Source of the DNA: Flavobacteriales bacterium | GTDB taxonomy: Bacteria > Bacteroidota > Bacteroidia > Flavobacteriales_F > PHOS-HE28 | DNA: 64,000 bases | Assembly: GCA_016788205.1 (NCBI GenBank) | Contig: JAEUTA010000029.1 | Location: 1 to 64,000, forward strand | Reading direction: 5' to 3' | Part shown: positions 14,781 through 23,615 of the stretch, in pieces | How positions within the stretch are numbered: the first letter of the stretch is position 1 | How the letters are laid out: each line of letters begins with the position of its first letter | Position numbers and translations under genes: made by a program | The notes under the pieces: model-generated | The model's database searches: none | Told to the model about the DNA's origin: nothing | The model's input: only the letters and a program-made list of their open reading frames with translations

Positions 14781-16760
14781 CTATCGATCCTTCGCTTGAC
14801 GTTGTTGCCATCGTACGGTGATGCCTCCGGTCATCCAGCGGCCTGGAAGAACCACGTTGGCGCGGTCCATTTGCGCACTGTTCAACAGGTTGTAGCCGCT
14901 GATGAAGAGCTGGACGGGACCACGGTCCCAACTGAGTCTGCCGTCCACACGCAAATTGTCAGGATACGCCTTGGGCACCCCTTCATTGAAGTCGATGTAC
15001 GTGCCCACGCGTTGCTGCCAGAGCAGGTTGGCGCGCAGCGTGAATTGTCCGGCGCGCTGTTCGGCCCACAGTGTGGAACGGTGGCGCAATTGATCCAACA
15101 CATAGAGCGAGGTGAAGTTGAACGCCTCGCGATCGCTCCATTGGTAGGTATGCATGGCGCCGATGTTCATCCGTGCATCGGACGAGGTCCAGCGCGTGCT
15201 GAATTCAAGCCCCTGTAATCCCACGGTGGTCAGGTTCGAAGCGCGCACCACGTTCTCACCGGGTCTTTTCACCCAATCGATCAGATCACGGCCCTGGCGG
15301 AGGAAGCCTCCGATGGTGGCGCTCCATCGCCCGTGCTGCATGCGGTGTCCGAGTTCGAGTTGATCGCCGTGTTCCGGTTTCAGGTCGGCGCTTCCGATGG
15401 CACCACCGCGGTTATAGTAGAGGTCCGTGTAGGTGGGCAGGCGGAAGGCCCGCGATGCCGAAGCATAGGTGGTATGGTGGCTGTTCCACGCCTGGCTCAC
15501 ATCCAACCCCGGACACCATTCCGGTTCGAACGCGGTATTGATGTTCAGCAGCAGACCGGCTTCAACGGTGAACCGTCCCCGGGTATAGCGGTGGTCCACG
15601 TGTGCGGCGAAGTTCCTTCTGCCATCACCACGGGTGTAGGGATCCCTGGACCCACCGGCAGCGATGGGCTTGGACAAGGTCGTTCCCAGCACGTTGCTGA
15701 GTATGTCCTCCTCCCGGATGTGCAGCGCCACGGCCGTTGTACCCGCTTTCCACGGGCGGTGCAGCTCCGCTTCAGCACCGAGGACCTGTGTCCGGTGCAC
15801 GTTGTGGTAGGTGTAGAAGAACGTAGGTGTGAAGCGTGCAGTGTCCGCCGCGCCACGGATGAAGTAGCCACCGTTGAAGCGATAGTGACCGTCACCTTCC
15901 CGGAACAGTTCGAAACGGTCGTTGTGCTGGCGGAAGTACCCACGGATGCTCCAGCTCCACCGGCCGCGGTGCTTCAATTCCACTGCGGCGAGCAGCGTGC
16001 GCGTGTATTCCTGTTGATCCGGGTACAACGAGGAGTAGAAGTTCTGCGCGCCGAAACGTTTGTCGCTCAACCCGGCCTGGCCGCGCAGCTCCAAGTGTTG
16101 CCATTGTTTGCCCACGCTGAGATGTGCGCCACTTTGCGCGTGATCGCTGTTGGGCACGGCGCCGTCGCTCTTTCCGTGGAAGGCGGTTAGGCGCATGCCC
16201 ATACCCTTGTGCACCCATTCCTGCATGGCGCGCGCGCGCCAGCTGCCGAATTCACCACCATCTAGCGTGAAGCTCCCGTTGGTGGAGTTGGGCCTGCGGG
16301 TGATGAGGTTGACCGCTCCGGAGAAAGCACCAGCGCCGAACGTGCGCGACGCTCCACCGTAACATACATCGATACGCTCCAATGCATCGGCCAGCAGGGG
16401 AAGGTCCATCAAGTGGTGCCCGGTCTGTGGATCGGACATCGGGATACCGTCGATCAGCACCAAGGCCTGGTCGTACGTACCACCCCGTATGCTAAGGTCG
16501 GTCTGCGCATCGAACGGACCGCGCTGTCTGACGTCAATGGCTGAATGTTCGCGCAGTACTTCTGCGATCTCCGGTCTCACGGCGCCTTGCAGGATGCGTT
16601 GGTCCAGGACCACCAGGTGGCGTGCGGTGCGAGCGAGCGTGTTGGGTATGCGTGTGGCCGTTACCGTCGCGGTGTCCAGGCGCAGGGTGTCGCGCTGGGC
16701 GAACACGGTGGAAGTGAGTTGGAGCGCGACGATGAACGGAAGGGTCGAACGTACGGACAT
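14781..16760 (-). CDS. TonB-dependent outer-membrane receptor
   Basis: 659 residues with a signal peptide (to VFAQ). Residues ~25-150 are the plug domain (RDTLRLDTATVTATRIP, LSIRGGTYDQALVLIDGIPMSDPQTGHH, GAGAFSGAVNLITRRP); the rest is a 22-strand barrel with repeated aromatic and Gly patterns and a C-terminal ...GGITVRW strand. It resembles BtuB or ferric-siderophore receptors more than SusC: there is no carboxypeptidase-D-like extension. Ligand unknown. The start was set by the signal peptide. Confidence 0.9.
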   Translation of the reverse strand: MSVRSTLPFIVALQLTSTVFAQRDTLRLDTATVTATRIPNTLARTARHLVVLDQRILQGAVRPEIAEVLREHSAIDVRQRGPFDAQTDLSIRGGTYDQALVLIDGIPMSDPQTGHHLMDLPLLADALERIDVCYGGASRTFGAGAFSGAVNLITRRPNSTNGSFTLDGGEFGSWRARAMQEWVHKGMGMRLTAFHGKSDGAVPNSDHAQSGAHLSVGKQWQHLELRGQAGLSDKRFGAQNFYSSLYPDQQEYTRTLLAAVELKHRGRWSWSIRGYFRQHNDRFELFREGDGHYRFNGGYFIRGAADTARFTPTFFYTYHNVHRTQVLGAEAELHRPWKAGTTAVALHIREEDILSNVLGTTLSKPIAAGGSRDPYTRGDGRRNFAAHVDHRYTRGRFTVEAGLLLNINTAFEPEWCPGLDVSQAWNSHHTTYASASRAFRLPTYTDLYYNRGGAIGSADLKPEHGDQLELGHRMQHGRWSATIGGFLRQGRDLIDWVKRPGENVVRASNLTTVGLQGLEFSTRWTSSDARMNIGAMHTYQWSDREAFNFTSLYVLDQLRHRSTLWAEQRAGQFTLRANLLWQQRVGTYIDFNEGVPKAYPDNLRVDGRLSWDRGPVQLFISGYNLLNSAQMDRANVVLPGRWMTGGITVRWQQRQAKDR

Positions 16761-16827
16761 GGTGGTTTGAGAGAGGGCGCAAAGATGCTTGTTCGAACTG
16801 TGCGATGGTCGAGGGCAGGCCGTGAAT

Positions 16828-16861
16828 GCAGCAGCCCCGAGGTTTTCCCCGGGGCTGCTGC
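16828..16861 (-). terminator. Stem-loop terminator behind the prolyl oligopeptidase gene
   Basis: GCAGCAGCCCCG pairs with a 3' arm CGGGGCTGCTGC around a short loop with TTTT; a 12-bp GC-rich stem. It lies between the stop of the prolyl oligopeptidase gene (16880) and the start of the receptor gene. There is little T-tract on the minus side. Confidence 0.75.
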
Positions 16862-16879
16862 GTTCATGATGCGGTAAGG

Positions 16880-19060
16880 TCACTTCTTCTCGGCGCCCTG
16901 ATCCGTGTAGGTGGGAGCAAGGCCCACATGGTGGAAGAAGAACGCATACTTGTCAGCGACCTCTTCGATGATCTTGCTGGTGGGCTTGCCTGCGCCATGT
17001 CCGGCATCAGTGGCTACCCGGATCAACACCGGCGCATCACCTTGCTGGGCCTGTTGCAACGCACTGATGAATTTGAAACTGTGCGCGGGAACGACACGAT
17101 CATCGTGATCGGCGGTCATCACCATGGTCGCCGGGTACTTTGCGCCCTTCGTGTTGTGCAGGGGTGAATACTCCAAGAGGTAGTCCAGTTCCTCCTTGCT
17201 GTTCTCGGCATTGCCATATTCGGGCACCCAGCCGAAACCCGCCGTGAATTTCTGGTAGCGCAGCATGTCCAGGACGCCCACTTCGGGAAAAGCCACTTGG
17301 TAGAGTTCCGGCCGCTGGGTCATCACCGCGCCCACGAGCAGACCACCGTTGCTGCCCCCGTTGATCGCGAGGTGCTGGCTATCGGTCCATTTCATGGCGA
17401 TGAGGTACTCGGCCGCTGCGATGAAATCATCGAAGACGTTCTGCTTCTTCTCCTTCATGCCGGCCTTGTGCCAGTCCTCGCCATACTCGCCACCGCCGCG
17501 CAGGCTGGGCTGCGCGTACACGCCACCTTGTTCCAGGAGCAACATTCGGCTGGTGCTGAAGCTGGGGCTCAGGCTCACATTGAATCCCCCGTAGGCATAG
17601 AGCATGGTGGGGTTCTTCCCGTTCTTCTCGGTGCCCTTCTTATACACGATGAACATGGCCACCTTGGTGCCATCCTTGCTGGGATAGAACACTTGTTCCG
17701 TGACGAACTGTGAGGGGTCGAACTTCAGTTCGGGGCGGTAGAACAGCTCGCTGGAACCGGTAGCATAGTCGTATTTGAAAATGGTGCCCGGATCGGTGAA
17801 CGAGGTGAAGCTGTAGAAGCTGAAGGTATCGCCACGCTGACCGCCGAATCCACCGGCACTGCCGATACCGGGGAGCGTCACTTCCTTCATGCCCGAACCA
17901 TCGACGTTGCACCGGTAAATGCGCGTGGTGGCGTCCTTCAGATAGTCAGCGAAGAGTTGTCCGCCACCGGTGCTCACACCTTGCAACAGTTCTTCCTTCT
18001 GGGGGATCACGTCCTTCCAGTCGTCCTTGCCGGGTTTCTTCGGGTCCACGGCCACCAGACGGTAACGCGGTGCGCCCACGTCGGTCATCACCAGCAGTTT
18101 GTCGCCCTTCGGTTCGTAGGCCACAATGCTCGTCTTCTGCTCGAAGCCCGTTTGCAGGGCCACCCACTTGGTCGCCGGGGTGGGCATGCCTCCGCTGCGC
18201 AGGTCGTGGTAGTACTGTTCGAACCCGTTGGTGCCGGTGCTCACGTAAAGCGTGGCGAATTCTTCACCCTCGGTAACACCGAGCCCGACGTAGAGGTCGC
18301 CGTTCTCCTTGTTCTCCCACACGAGCGCATCCTTCTCCTGCGGATCGCCGAGCTTGTGGTAGTACACCTTTTGGAAGCGGCTGGCCGCGCTCAACTCAGT
18401 TCCTTTGGCCGGGGTGGGGTAGCGGCTGTAGAAGAAGCCATCCTTGTACCAGGCAGCGCCACTGAACTTGCACCACTTCAGCTCATCGCTCATCTGCTTC
18501 AGGGTGCTCAGGTCATACACGATGATGTCCTGCCAATCGCTGCCGGCGCGGCTTACGCCCATGGCCATGTACCGGTGATCGGTGCTGGTGCCGATGGGGC
18601 TGAAGGTGGTGGTTCCCTTGGGGTCGATGGCGTTCGGGTCGATGAAGACCTCGTCGGTCCCTTCCAAACCCTTTCGCACATACATCACACTTTGGTTCTG
18701 CAGGCCGCTGTTCTTCCAGATGAAGTACAGCTCACCAACGCGCATGGGTCCTCCGAGCTTGGGGAAATCATAAAGCTGCTCGAAGCGTTCGGCGATGGCC
18801 TGCCGGAAGGGAATGGTGGCCAGGTGTTCGTCGGTGATGCTGTTCTGACGTTTCACCCAATCGGCGGTCTCGGCGCTGGTGTCATTCTCCAGCCAACGGT
18901 AGGGGTCGGCCACGAAGGTGCCGTGGAGGCTGTCACCGGCAAGGCTGTCCTTGCGCGTTTCGGGGTAGGTCATCTTTGGGTGGGTGTGCGTGGTTTCCCC
19001 ACCGCCACATGCGGCGAACAGAGCAGCACCAGCCGCTACAAGGAAGTGTTGGTGTTTCAT
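16880..19060 (-). CDS. Prolyl oligopeptidase family serine peptidase, lipoprotein
   Basis: 726 residues. N-terminal lipoprotein signal ending LFAAC. A seven-bladed propeller (about 50-440) precedes the alpha/beta hydrolase domain (about 450-726). Triad: Ser in NGGSNGGLL, Asp in ADHDDRVVP, His in DAGHGAG. It cuts short Pro-containing peptides after proline, here in the periplasm or on the outer membrane. A clear -7 box lies 20 bases upstream of the ATG, so it has its own promoter. Confidence 0.93.
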   Translation of the reverse strand: MKHQHFLVAAGAALFAACGGGETTHTHPKMTYPETRKDSLAGDSLHGTFVADPYRWLENDTSAETADWVKRQNSITDEHLATIPFRQAIAERFEQLYDFPKLGGPMRVGELYFIWKNSGLQNQSVMYVRKGLEGTDEVFIDPNAIDPKGTTTFSPIGTSTDHRYMAMGVSRAGSDWQDIIVYDLSTLKQMSDELKWCKFSGAAWYKDGFFYSRYPTPAKGTELSAASRFQKVYYHKLGDPQEKDALVWENKENGDLYVGLGVTEGEEFATLYVSTGTNGFEQYYHDLRSGGMPTPATKWVALQTGFEQKTSIVAYEPKGDKLLVMTDVGAPRYRLVAVDPKKPGKDDWKDVIPQKEELLQGVSTGGGQLFADYLKDATTRIYRCNVDGSGMKEVTLPGIGSAGGFGGQRGDTFSFYSFTSFTDPGTIFKYDYATGSSELFYRPELKFDPSQFVTEQVFYPSKDGTKVAMFIVYKKGTEKNGKNPTMLYAYGGFNVSLSPSFSTSRMLLLEQGGVYAQPSLRGGGEYGEDWHKAGMKEKKQNVFDDFIAAAEYLIAMKWTDSQHLAINGGSNGGLLVGAVMTQRPELYQVAFPEVGVLDMLRYQKFTAGFGWVPEYGNAENSKEELDYLLEYSPLHNTKGAKYPATMVMTADHDDRVVPAHSFKFISALQQAQQGDAPVLIRVATDAGHGAGKPTSKIIEEVADKYAFFFHHVGLAPTYTDQGAEKK

Positions 19061-19079
19061 CGAGGGGTTTTGCGAGGCG

Positions 19080-19087
19080 CAAAAGTA
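19080..19087 (-). promoter_or_regulatory. -7 box (TAnnTTTG) of the prolyl oligopeptidase gene
   Basis: On the minus strand TACTTTTG, followed by CGCC, 20 bases upstream of the ATG at 19060. It matches the Bacteroidota -7 consensus exactly. No -33 TTTG is seen; the upstream hairpin occupies that place. Confidence 0.55.
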
Positions 19088-19089
19088 GA

Positions 19090-19114
19090 CGCCCGTCGGT
19101 ATGAGCGACGGGCG
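19090..19114 (-). terminator. Stem-loop terminator behind the sensor kinase gene
   Basis: CGCCCGTCG and CGACGGGCG form a 9-bp stem with a 7-base loop, 28 bases past the kinase stop on the minus strand. It is followed by TCTACTTTTG, so the T-rich tail doubles as the -7 box of the next gene. Confidence 0.7.
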
Positions 19115-19142
19115 GCCACGGGATGGATGGTTCTGCAGGGGG

Positions 19143-20456
19143 CTAGGCGCGCTTGCGACGCTCCTGCTGAATGGTCATCAATTCGTAGACGGTCCCGGCA
19201 CCGGGCATCAGCTCGACCGACGTGTTCAATTGACCGGCGAGCGTATGGATAAGGTCCATGCCCAGGCTGTTCGGGCGTTCCCACTTGCTGCGGTCGGGCA
19301 GACCAACACCGTCATCGCCCAGGCGCATGTGCAGGCTGTGCTCATCACCATCGATGTGCACGATGATGGTGCCTTTCCTGCGCCCTTTGAAGGCATACTT
19401 CAGGGAGTTGGAGATCACCTCGTTGATGATCAGGCCGAGCGGGATCAACGTGTCCACGCTCATGGTGGGCACATTGATGCGGATGTCCATGTCCAGCTTG
19501 ATGTCGATGGTATAGGCGTAGCACAGGTCGCGCGTGAGGTGCGAGAGGTAGCTGCTCACGTCGATGTTCGCCAGGTCCTTGCTCAGGTAGGTCTGTTCGT
19601 GAACGAGGGCCATCGCGCTCACACGGTTCACACATTCGTTGAAGAGCTCGGTGGTCTTCGGATCTTGCACCTGGTCCATCTGGAAACGGATCAGGCTTTT
19701 CACGATCTGCAGGTTGTTCTTTACCCGGTGATGGATCTCCTTCAGCATCACTTCCTTCTCCTCCTTGCTCAACATGGTCTCCCGCAGTTCCTGGTTGGCG
19801 TGTTCCAGGTTCTGCCGTGCGATGTCCAGTTGCTCGGATCGCAAGCGGCTTTGGAGCAGCAACTTATTGCTTACACCGACCAGCCAGGCGAAGACCACGG
19901 CGAGGAGACAAGCCGCTATCAAGAGGAATTGCGCTTCGTCCCAGCCTGCGGATAGCGTGGCGGTGTGTGCACTAAGACCTTGTTCGTGTACGTGCCTTGT
20001 GGAGCGTTCTATCGCGCCCTGTGCCCGTTGCAGCATGAACTGGAACACCACCTCGTTGGGTCGTTGTTCCACCACCGTGCCTTCGAAGGTCATGGCGTTG
20101 GCGTGCAACGAGTCGGCCTGGTGCAGGAGCACCTTCATCGTTCGCGGTAGTTCAGCGATGCAGGGGATGCTGTGGAAACGACTGCCGATGCGTTCAACTT
20201 CGGTTCGCAGCGAGGCGAGTTCATCCGGCCAGCGATACTGCCTGGTCCCCACGTCCATGCGGTGGGTCAGGCTCAGTTGGTTGAGGGAGCCGCTCAGCCG
20301 GTTCAGGTCGTCCAGGAGCTGTACTTCCTGCGTTATCTTCTGCTGCAACTGGCGCGATCGGGAGATCAGCACCAAGCCGTAGATGATGAAAACGGAAACC
20401 AGTGCAACAGCGGCGATGGGCCACGAACGGGCGGAGATGCGCTTGAAAAGATCCAT
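19143..20456 (-). CDS. Membrane sensor histidine kinase (HisKA_2 type)
   Basis: 437 residues. Two membrane segments (about 12-32 and about 175-200) frame a ~140-residue periplasmic helical sensor that resembles a CHASE3-like bundle. Then come a short coiled coil and the HisKA_2 dimerisation motif LKEIHHRVKNNLQIV with the phospho-His. The HATPase_c domain has N-box LIINEVISNSLKYAF and G1 DDGVGLP. Bacteroidota kinases of this class often act with separate regulators; none is adjacent. Signal unknown. Confidence 0.9.
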   Translation of the reverse strand: MDLFKRISARSWPIAAVALVSVFIIYGLVLISRSRQLQQKITQEVQLLDDLNRLSGSLNQLSLTHRMDVGTRQYRWPDELASLRTEVERIGSRFHSIPCIAELPRTMKVLLHQADSLHANAMTFEGTVVEQRPNEVVFQFMLQRAQGAIERSTRHVHEQGLSAHTATLSAGWDEAQFLLIAACLLAVVFAWLVGVSNKLLLQSRLRSEQLDIARQNLEHANQELRETMLSKEEKEVMLKEIHHRVKNNLQIVKSLIRFQMDQVQDPKTTELFNECVNRVSAMALVHEQTYLSKDLANIDVSSYLSHLTRDLCYAYTIDIKLDMDIRINVPTMSVDTLIPLGLIINEVISNSLKYAFKGRRKGTIIVHIDGDEHSLHMRLGDDGVGLPDRSKWERPNSLGMDLIHTLAGQLNTSVELMPGAGTVYELMTIQQERRKRA

Positions 20457-20506
20457 GCGGAGACCGTTGAACGTTCTCCGGGGCAGCAGGTTACATGAGG
20501 CCCGGC

Positions 20507-21055
20507 TCAGGGCTCGATCTGCGCCCTTATGCGGGCTTCGAAGGCTTGGAGCAATTGGCCGATGCGCTGTTCCGCCGAGCGTCGCAGTTCCTCATGCAAA
20601 CGGATCGCGTTGGTGCGGCCGAGGCCTTGGACCTTCTGGGCGTCAGCGTCCACGCGCATCAGCTGTTTCACGTGGATGCCCCCACTGGCCGTGTTGCGGT
20701 TCCCGGTATGCGCCAGATTCGTTACGGAGATCCGACATTCCCCGGCGTGCGTCTGTACCTGCACCAGATAGGTGACGGTGCCCATGCTCTCTTCGCGACC
20801 GGTGAGCATGGTGGATCGGAAATTGATGCGCGCTGTGCCTTCTAGGATGCCAGAGGCCCGGTCCGTGCGGATGATCTTGGCTCCTGGTTCCTTTCCGAAC
20901 GTCCAAGTCCAAGCCTCCAGCGCTTTGTCGAAGAACTGCAGGGCGTTGAACGGGGCGCTTACGGGTCGGGAAAAGCTCAATGCCGCACCAGTGGGTCCTT
21001 GCGCTAGAAGCCCTAGCGGAAAGAGGATGCCGAAGACAAGGGCATGGAGGCGCAT
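20507..21055 (-). CDS. Secreted protein resembling DUF4468
   Basis: 182 residues with a signal peptide (MRLHALVFGILFPLGLLAQ). The region FFDKALEAWTW, IIRTDRASGILEGTARINF, VTYLVQVQTHAGECRISVTNL recalls the TBP-like DUF4468 fold common in Bacteroidota. The last 50 residues are a helical tail. Function unknown; probably periplasmic. It is divergent from the NYN gene across a 67-base gap. Confidence 0.6.
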   Translation of the reverse strand: MRLHALVFGILFPLGLLAQGPTGAALSFSRPVSAPFNALQFFDKALEAWTWTFGKEPGAKIIRTDRASGILEGTARINFRSTMLTGREESMGTVTYLVQVQTHAGECRISVTNLAHTGNRNTASGGIHVKQLMRVDADAQKVQGLGRTNAIRLHEELRRSAEQRIGQLLQAFEARIRAQIEP

Positions 21056-21096
21056 GGTGGGTCGCAAGTTAGGGTCGGGTCCGTTCGTTCCGCCGC

Positions 21097-21104
21097 TACA
21101 TTTG
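21097..21104 (+). promoter_or_regulatory. -7 box (TAnnTTTG) of the NYN gene
   Basis: TACATTTG is 18 bases upstream of the ATG at 21123 and matches the consensus exactly. The -33 element is not clear. Confidence 0.55.
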
Positions 21105-21122
21105 ATGGCATATCCATGATCC

Positions 21123-22067
21123 ATGCCAGTGACCGATAGCGGGTCCCACGCCGTGAAAGTGGGGGTATTCTATGATGGGAGCTACTACACCCATGTGAGC
21201 AACTACTACAACTACGTTCATCCGCACCGGCGGCGCATACACATCGGTGGTCTCCACGATTTCGTGAAGCACATGGTGGCTGAGCGGGAGGGTACACGGC
21301 CGAACCTCTGCCACATCATCGATGCGCACTTCTTCCGGGGGCGCTTCACGGCAAGGGAGGCCAACGAGAAGGCCAACCAGCTGTACTATGACCGTGTCTT
21401 CGATGATGTGCTGATGTACAACAACGTGCAATCACACTACCTGCCGCTGAAGGATATGATGGGGCGCAAGAAGGAGAAGGGTATCGATGTGCTGATGGCG
21501 CTGGAGACTTACGAACTGTGCATGCTGAAGCGCTACGATGTGGTGGTGTTGGTGGCGTCGGATGGGGACCACGTGCCGCTGGTGCGCAAGCTCCATGCCT
21601 TGGGCTGCAAGACCATGTTGCTCGGTTGGGATTTCGAGTTCACCGATGCTGAAAGCGGTGAACAGCAGTACACGCGCACCAGTACCGATCTATGGAACGA
21701 GGTGAGCTATCCGTTGCAGATGCACGACATCATCGATGAAGGATTGAAGGAGGATGATGAGCTCGTACGGGAGTTCTTCGTACTGCGTGAATCGCAACCG
21801 CGTGAAATGGAAGAGGGGAATGCGTCCACGGTGATCGTCGAGGAGGGCCGCCACCGCAGCACCGTGATGAGCCTGATGAACGGTTACGGCTTCATCCGGT
21901 TCCCGGACAATAACCTGTTCTTCCTGCGGGAGGATCTGGAGGATCAGGAATTCGGTGATCTCCGTATCGGCGATGAACTGGAGTTCAATGTTGCGGTGAA
22001 CAGCCGCGGCCAGCGGGTCGCCCGGCAGATCCGGCGGGCCACCGAGCTGGACCCCACGCCCGCTTAG
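21123..22067 (+). CDS. NYN-domain ribonuclease-like protein with C-terminal cold-shock-like domain
   Basis: 314 residues. Residues ~10-190 form a NYN (PIN-like, LabA/DUF88) domain with acidic metal-binding residues in VFYDGSYY, KGIDVLMALE and VASDGDHVPLVRKL. A linker (200-240) leads to a C-terminal OB fold resembling cold-shock domains (NGYGFIRFPDNNLFFLREDL, IGDELEFNV). Family members cut or bind RNA. The combination suggests an RNA-processing enzyme with its own RNA-binding module. The ATG at 21123 has a -7 box in front of it. Convergent with the kinase gene, overlapping by 4 bases. Confidence 0.85.
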   Translation: MPVTDSGSHAVKVGVFYDGSYYTHVSNYYNYVHPHRRRIHIGGLHDFVKHMVAEREGTRPNLCHIIDAHFFRGRFTAREANEKANQLYYDRVFDDVLMYNNVQSHYLPLKDMMGRKKEKGIDVLMALETYELCMLKRYDVVVLVASDGDHVPLVRKLHALGCKTMLLGWDFEFTDAESGEQQYTRTSTDLWNEVSYPLQMHDIIDEGLKEDDELVREFFVLRESQPREMEEGNASTVIVEEGRHRSTVMSLMNGYGFIRFPDNNLFFLREDLEDQEFGDLRIGDELEFNVAVNSRGQRVARQIRRATELDPTPA

Positions 22068-22753
22068 GAGCGCAACGGCAGCGTGAAGGACAAGGTGGAT
22101 CCCTGGTCCTTTCCTGCACTGGATGCGGTGATGTCACCACCATGGGCCCGTGCCCATTCCCTGGCGCGCGCCAGCGTGCTGCGGCCCTGTGCCTCACCGG
22201 CAGTGGGTCGATTGCTCAGCCAGGCGAAGCGGACGAACAAGAGTTGGAGGTCTTCTGCGGTAAGGCCGGTACCGCGGTCCTTCACGCGCACTTGGGCCTG
22301 CGCAGCGGCCCTGTCCAACACCACATCCACGGTGGTGCCGCTCGCGGAGAATTTGGAAGCGTTGGAAAGCAACGCATCCACCAGGTCCGCAAGGATGCGT
22401 CCGTCGGCTCGTACCACGATGTGTTCGTCCAGCACGGTCCGCACGGTCTGTTCCTTGCGCAGGAATCTGTGTTGCATCAGGCTGATGCGTTCACGCAGGA
22501 AAGCAGCGAGCGGTACGTCGGCGAGGACCGGTTCAACGGTTCCCCTCTCCACGCCGAGATCGTCCATGACCCGCTCCACCTCGCGCAGCGCTTTGAAGAA
22601 CTGCTGTTCGCCGTAGAGCACGAGTTCGGCCCGTTCCTGCTCGGCACTTTCCTGCTTCAAATGGTCCAGCACCTGCTGCAGCCCGATCAGCCGGTTGCGC
22701 AGGTCGTGCGCGAAGGTGTGCAAGCGTTCGGCCTGTTCCGGGCTCGCCTTCAT
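22064..22753 (-). CDS. Soluble histidine kinase-like protein
   Basis: 229 residues, no membrane segment. HTFAHDLRNRLIGLQQ is the dimerisation motif with the phospho-His. HATPase_c follows with LVDALLSNASKFS (N box) and VKDRGTGL (G1). The kinase core is complete but has no sensor domain, so it depends on a partner protein. It starts 3 bases after the stop of the upstream receiver gene, so the three genes of the receiver-receiver-kinase run are in one operon. Confidence 0.88.
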   Translation of the reverse strand: MKASPEQAERLHTFAHDLRNRLIGLQQVLDHLKQESAEQERAELVLYGEQQFFKALREVERVMDDLGVERGTVEPVLADVPLAAFLRERISLMQHRFLRKEQTVRTVLDEHIVVRADGRILADLVDALLSNASKFSASGTTVDVVLDRAAAQAQVRVKDRGTGLTAEDLQLLFVRFAWLSNRPTAGEAQGRSTLARAREWARAHGGDITASSAGKDQGSTLSFTLPLRS

Positions 22754-22756
22754 GAC

Positions 22757-23125
22757 TTAGGCCGATGCGCGAACGAACCGCTGGAGCATATCCTCCAGGC
22801 TGTCCGCGTTGATGGGTTTGCTGAGGTACTGGCAATCCTTCAGACCGTGGATCGCCGCGACGATCTCGGGCTTCGTGCTGGCCGTGAGGAACAGGATGGG
22901 GATCCGATCGTGACCATGGATCTCCCGAGCGAGGTCCAAGCCGTTCTTGGTGCCTTTCAGGTAGATGTCCATGATGATCAGGTCCGGCAGTTCAATGGCG
23001 AGCAACGCTTCCGCCTCTTCCGAACTGCGAGCGGTGCCGACCACTTCGAAGCCCATTCGTTCCAGTTGCAATCGGTAGCCGAAGGAGATGATGGTCTCGT
23101 CTTCGATGATGAGTATCTTTTTCAT
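22757..23125 (-). CDS. Single-domain response regulator
   Basis: 122 residues, a receiver domain only. D53 in IIMDIYLKG is the phospho-acceptor, acidic residues IIEDE come near the N-terminus, and Lys in LSKPINA near the end. No output domain, so it probably acts by phosphotransfer or protein contacts. Next to the soluble kinase and a second receiver. Confidence 0.9.
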   Translation of the reverse strand: MKKILIIEDETIISFGYRLQLERMGFEVVGTARSSEEAEALLAIELPDLIIMDIYLKGTKNGLDLAREIHGHDRIPILFLTASTKPEIVAAIHGLKDCQYLSKPINADSLEDMLQRFVRASA

Positions 23126-23155
23126 GGGGAGTATGAGAGGGGTGTACCGATGGGG

Positions 23156-23581
23156 CTAGGCCGTCCGGAGTCGGTCGTGCTCGCGCACGACACGCTCGAA
23201 GCTGTCCACGCTAAGCGCTTTTTCCACATAGCCTATGACCGAGCGGAATGAGAGTGCCTTTTCCAGGTCGGCAGGCCTGTTGCTGCTGGAGAACATCACA
23301 ACGGAGGTGCAACCGTTGGGGAGCAATCCTTCCGATTCACAGGTTGCCAGCAGGTCGAAGCCGGTGTGCTTCGGCATGTTGATGTCCACGAACATCAGGT
23401 CCGGCCGTTCGCCTTCATCGCGCAGGTAGTCCAGCGCTTCGTCGGCGGAAGTGAAACAGGTCAGTCGTCCAGTGTGGCCGGCCTTCTTCAGCACCAACTT
23501 CGTAACGAAGTTGCAATCGTCCTCGTCGTCGACCAGCATGATGTGGTCGATGGCGGGGCTCACATGGGTAAGGTTTGACAT
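23156..23581 (-). CDS. Single-domain response regulator
   Basis: 141 residues, a receiver only, of the Bacteroidota Rcp1-like type: MLVDDEDDCNF, D66 in LMFVDINMP, and the conserved Lys in YVEKALS. No output domain. Encoded between the antiporter gene and a second receiver, all in the same direction, spacing 30-35 bases. Confidence 0.9.
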   Translation of the reverse strand: MSNLTHVSPAIDHIMLVDDEDDCNFVTKLVLKKAGHTGRLTCFTSADEALDYLRDEGERPDLMFVDINMPKHTGFDLLATCESEGLLPNGCTSVVMFSSSNRPADLEKALSFRSVIGYVEKALSVDSFERVVREHDRLRTA

Positions 23582-23615
23582 CGCGCCTTCAAACGAGGAA
23601 GGGCGTCACCGGGTT

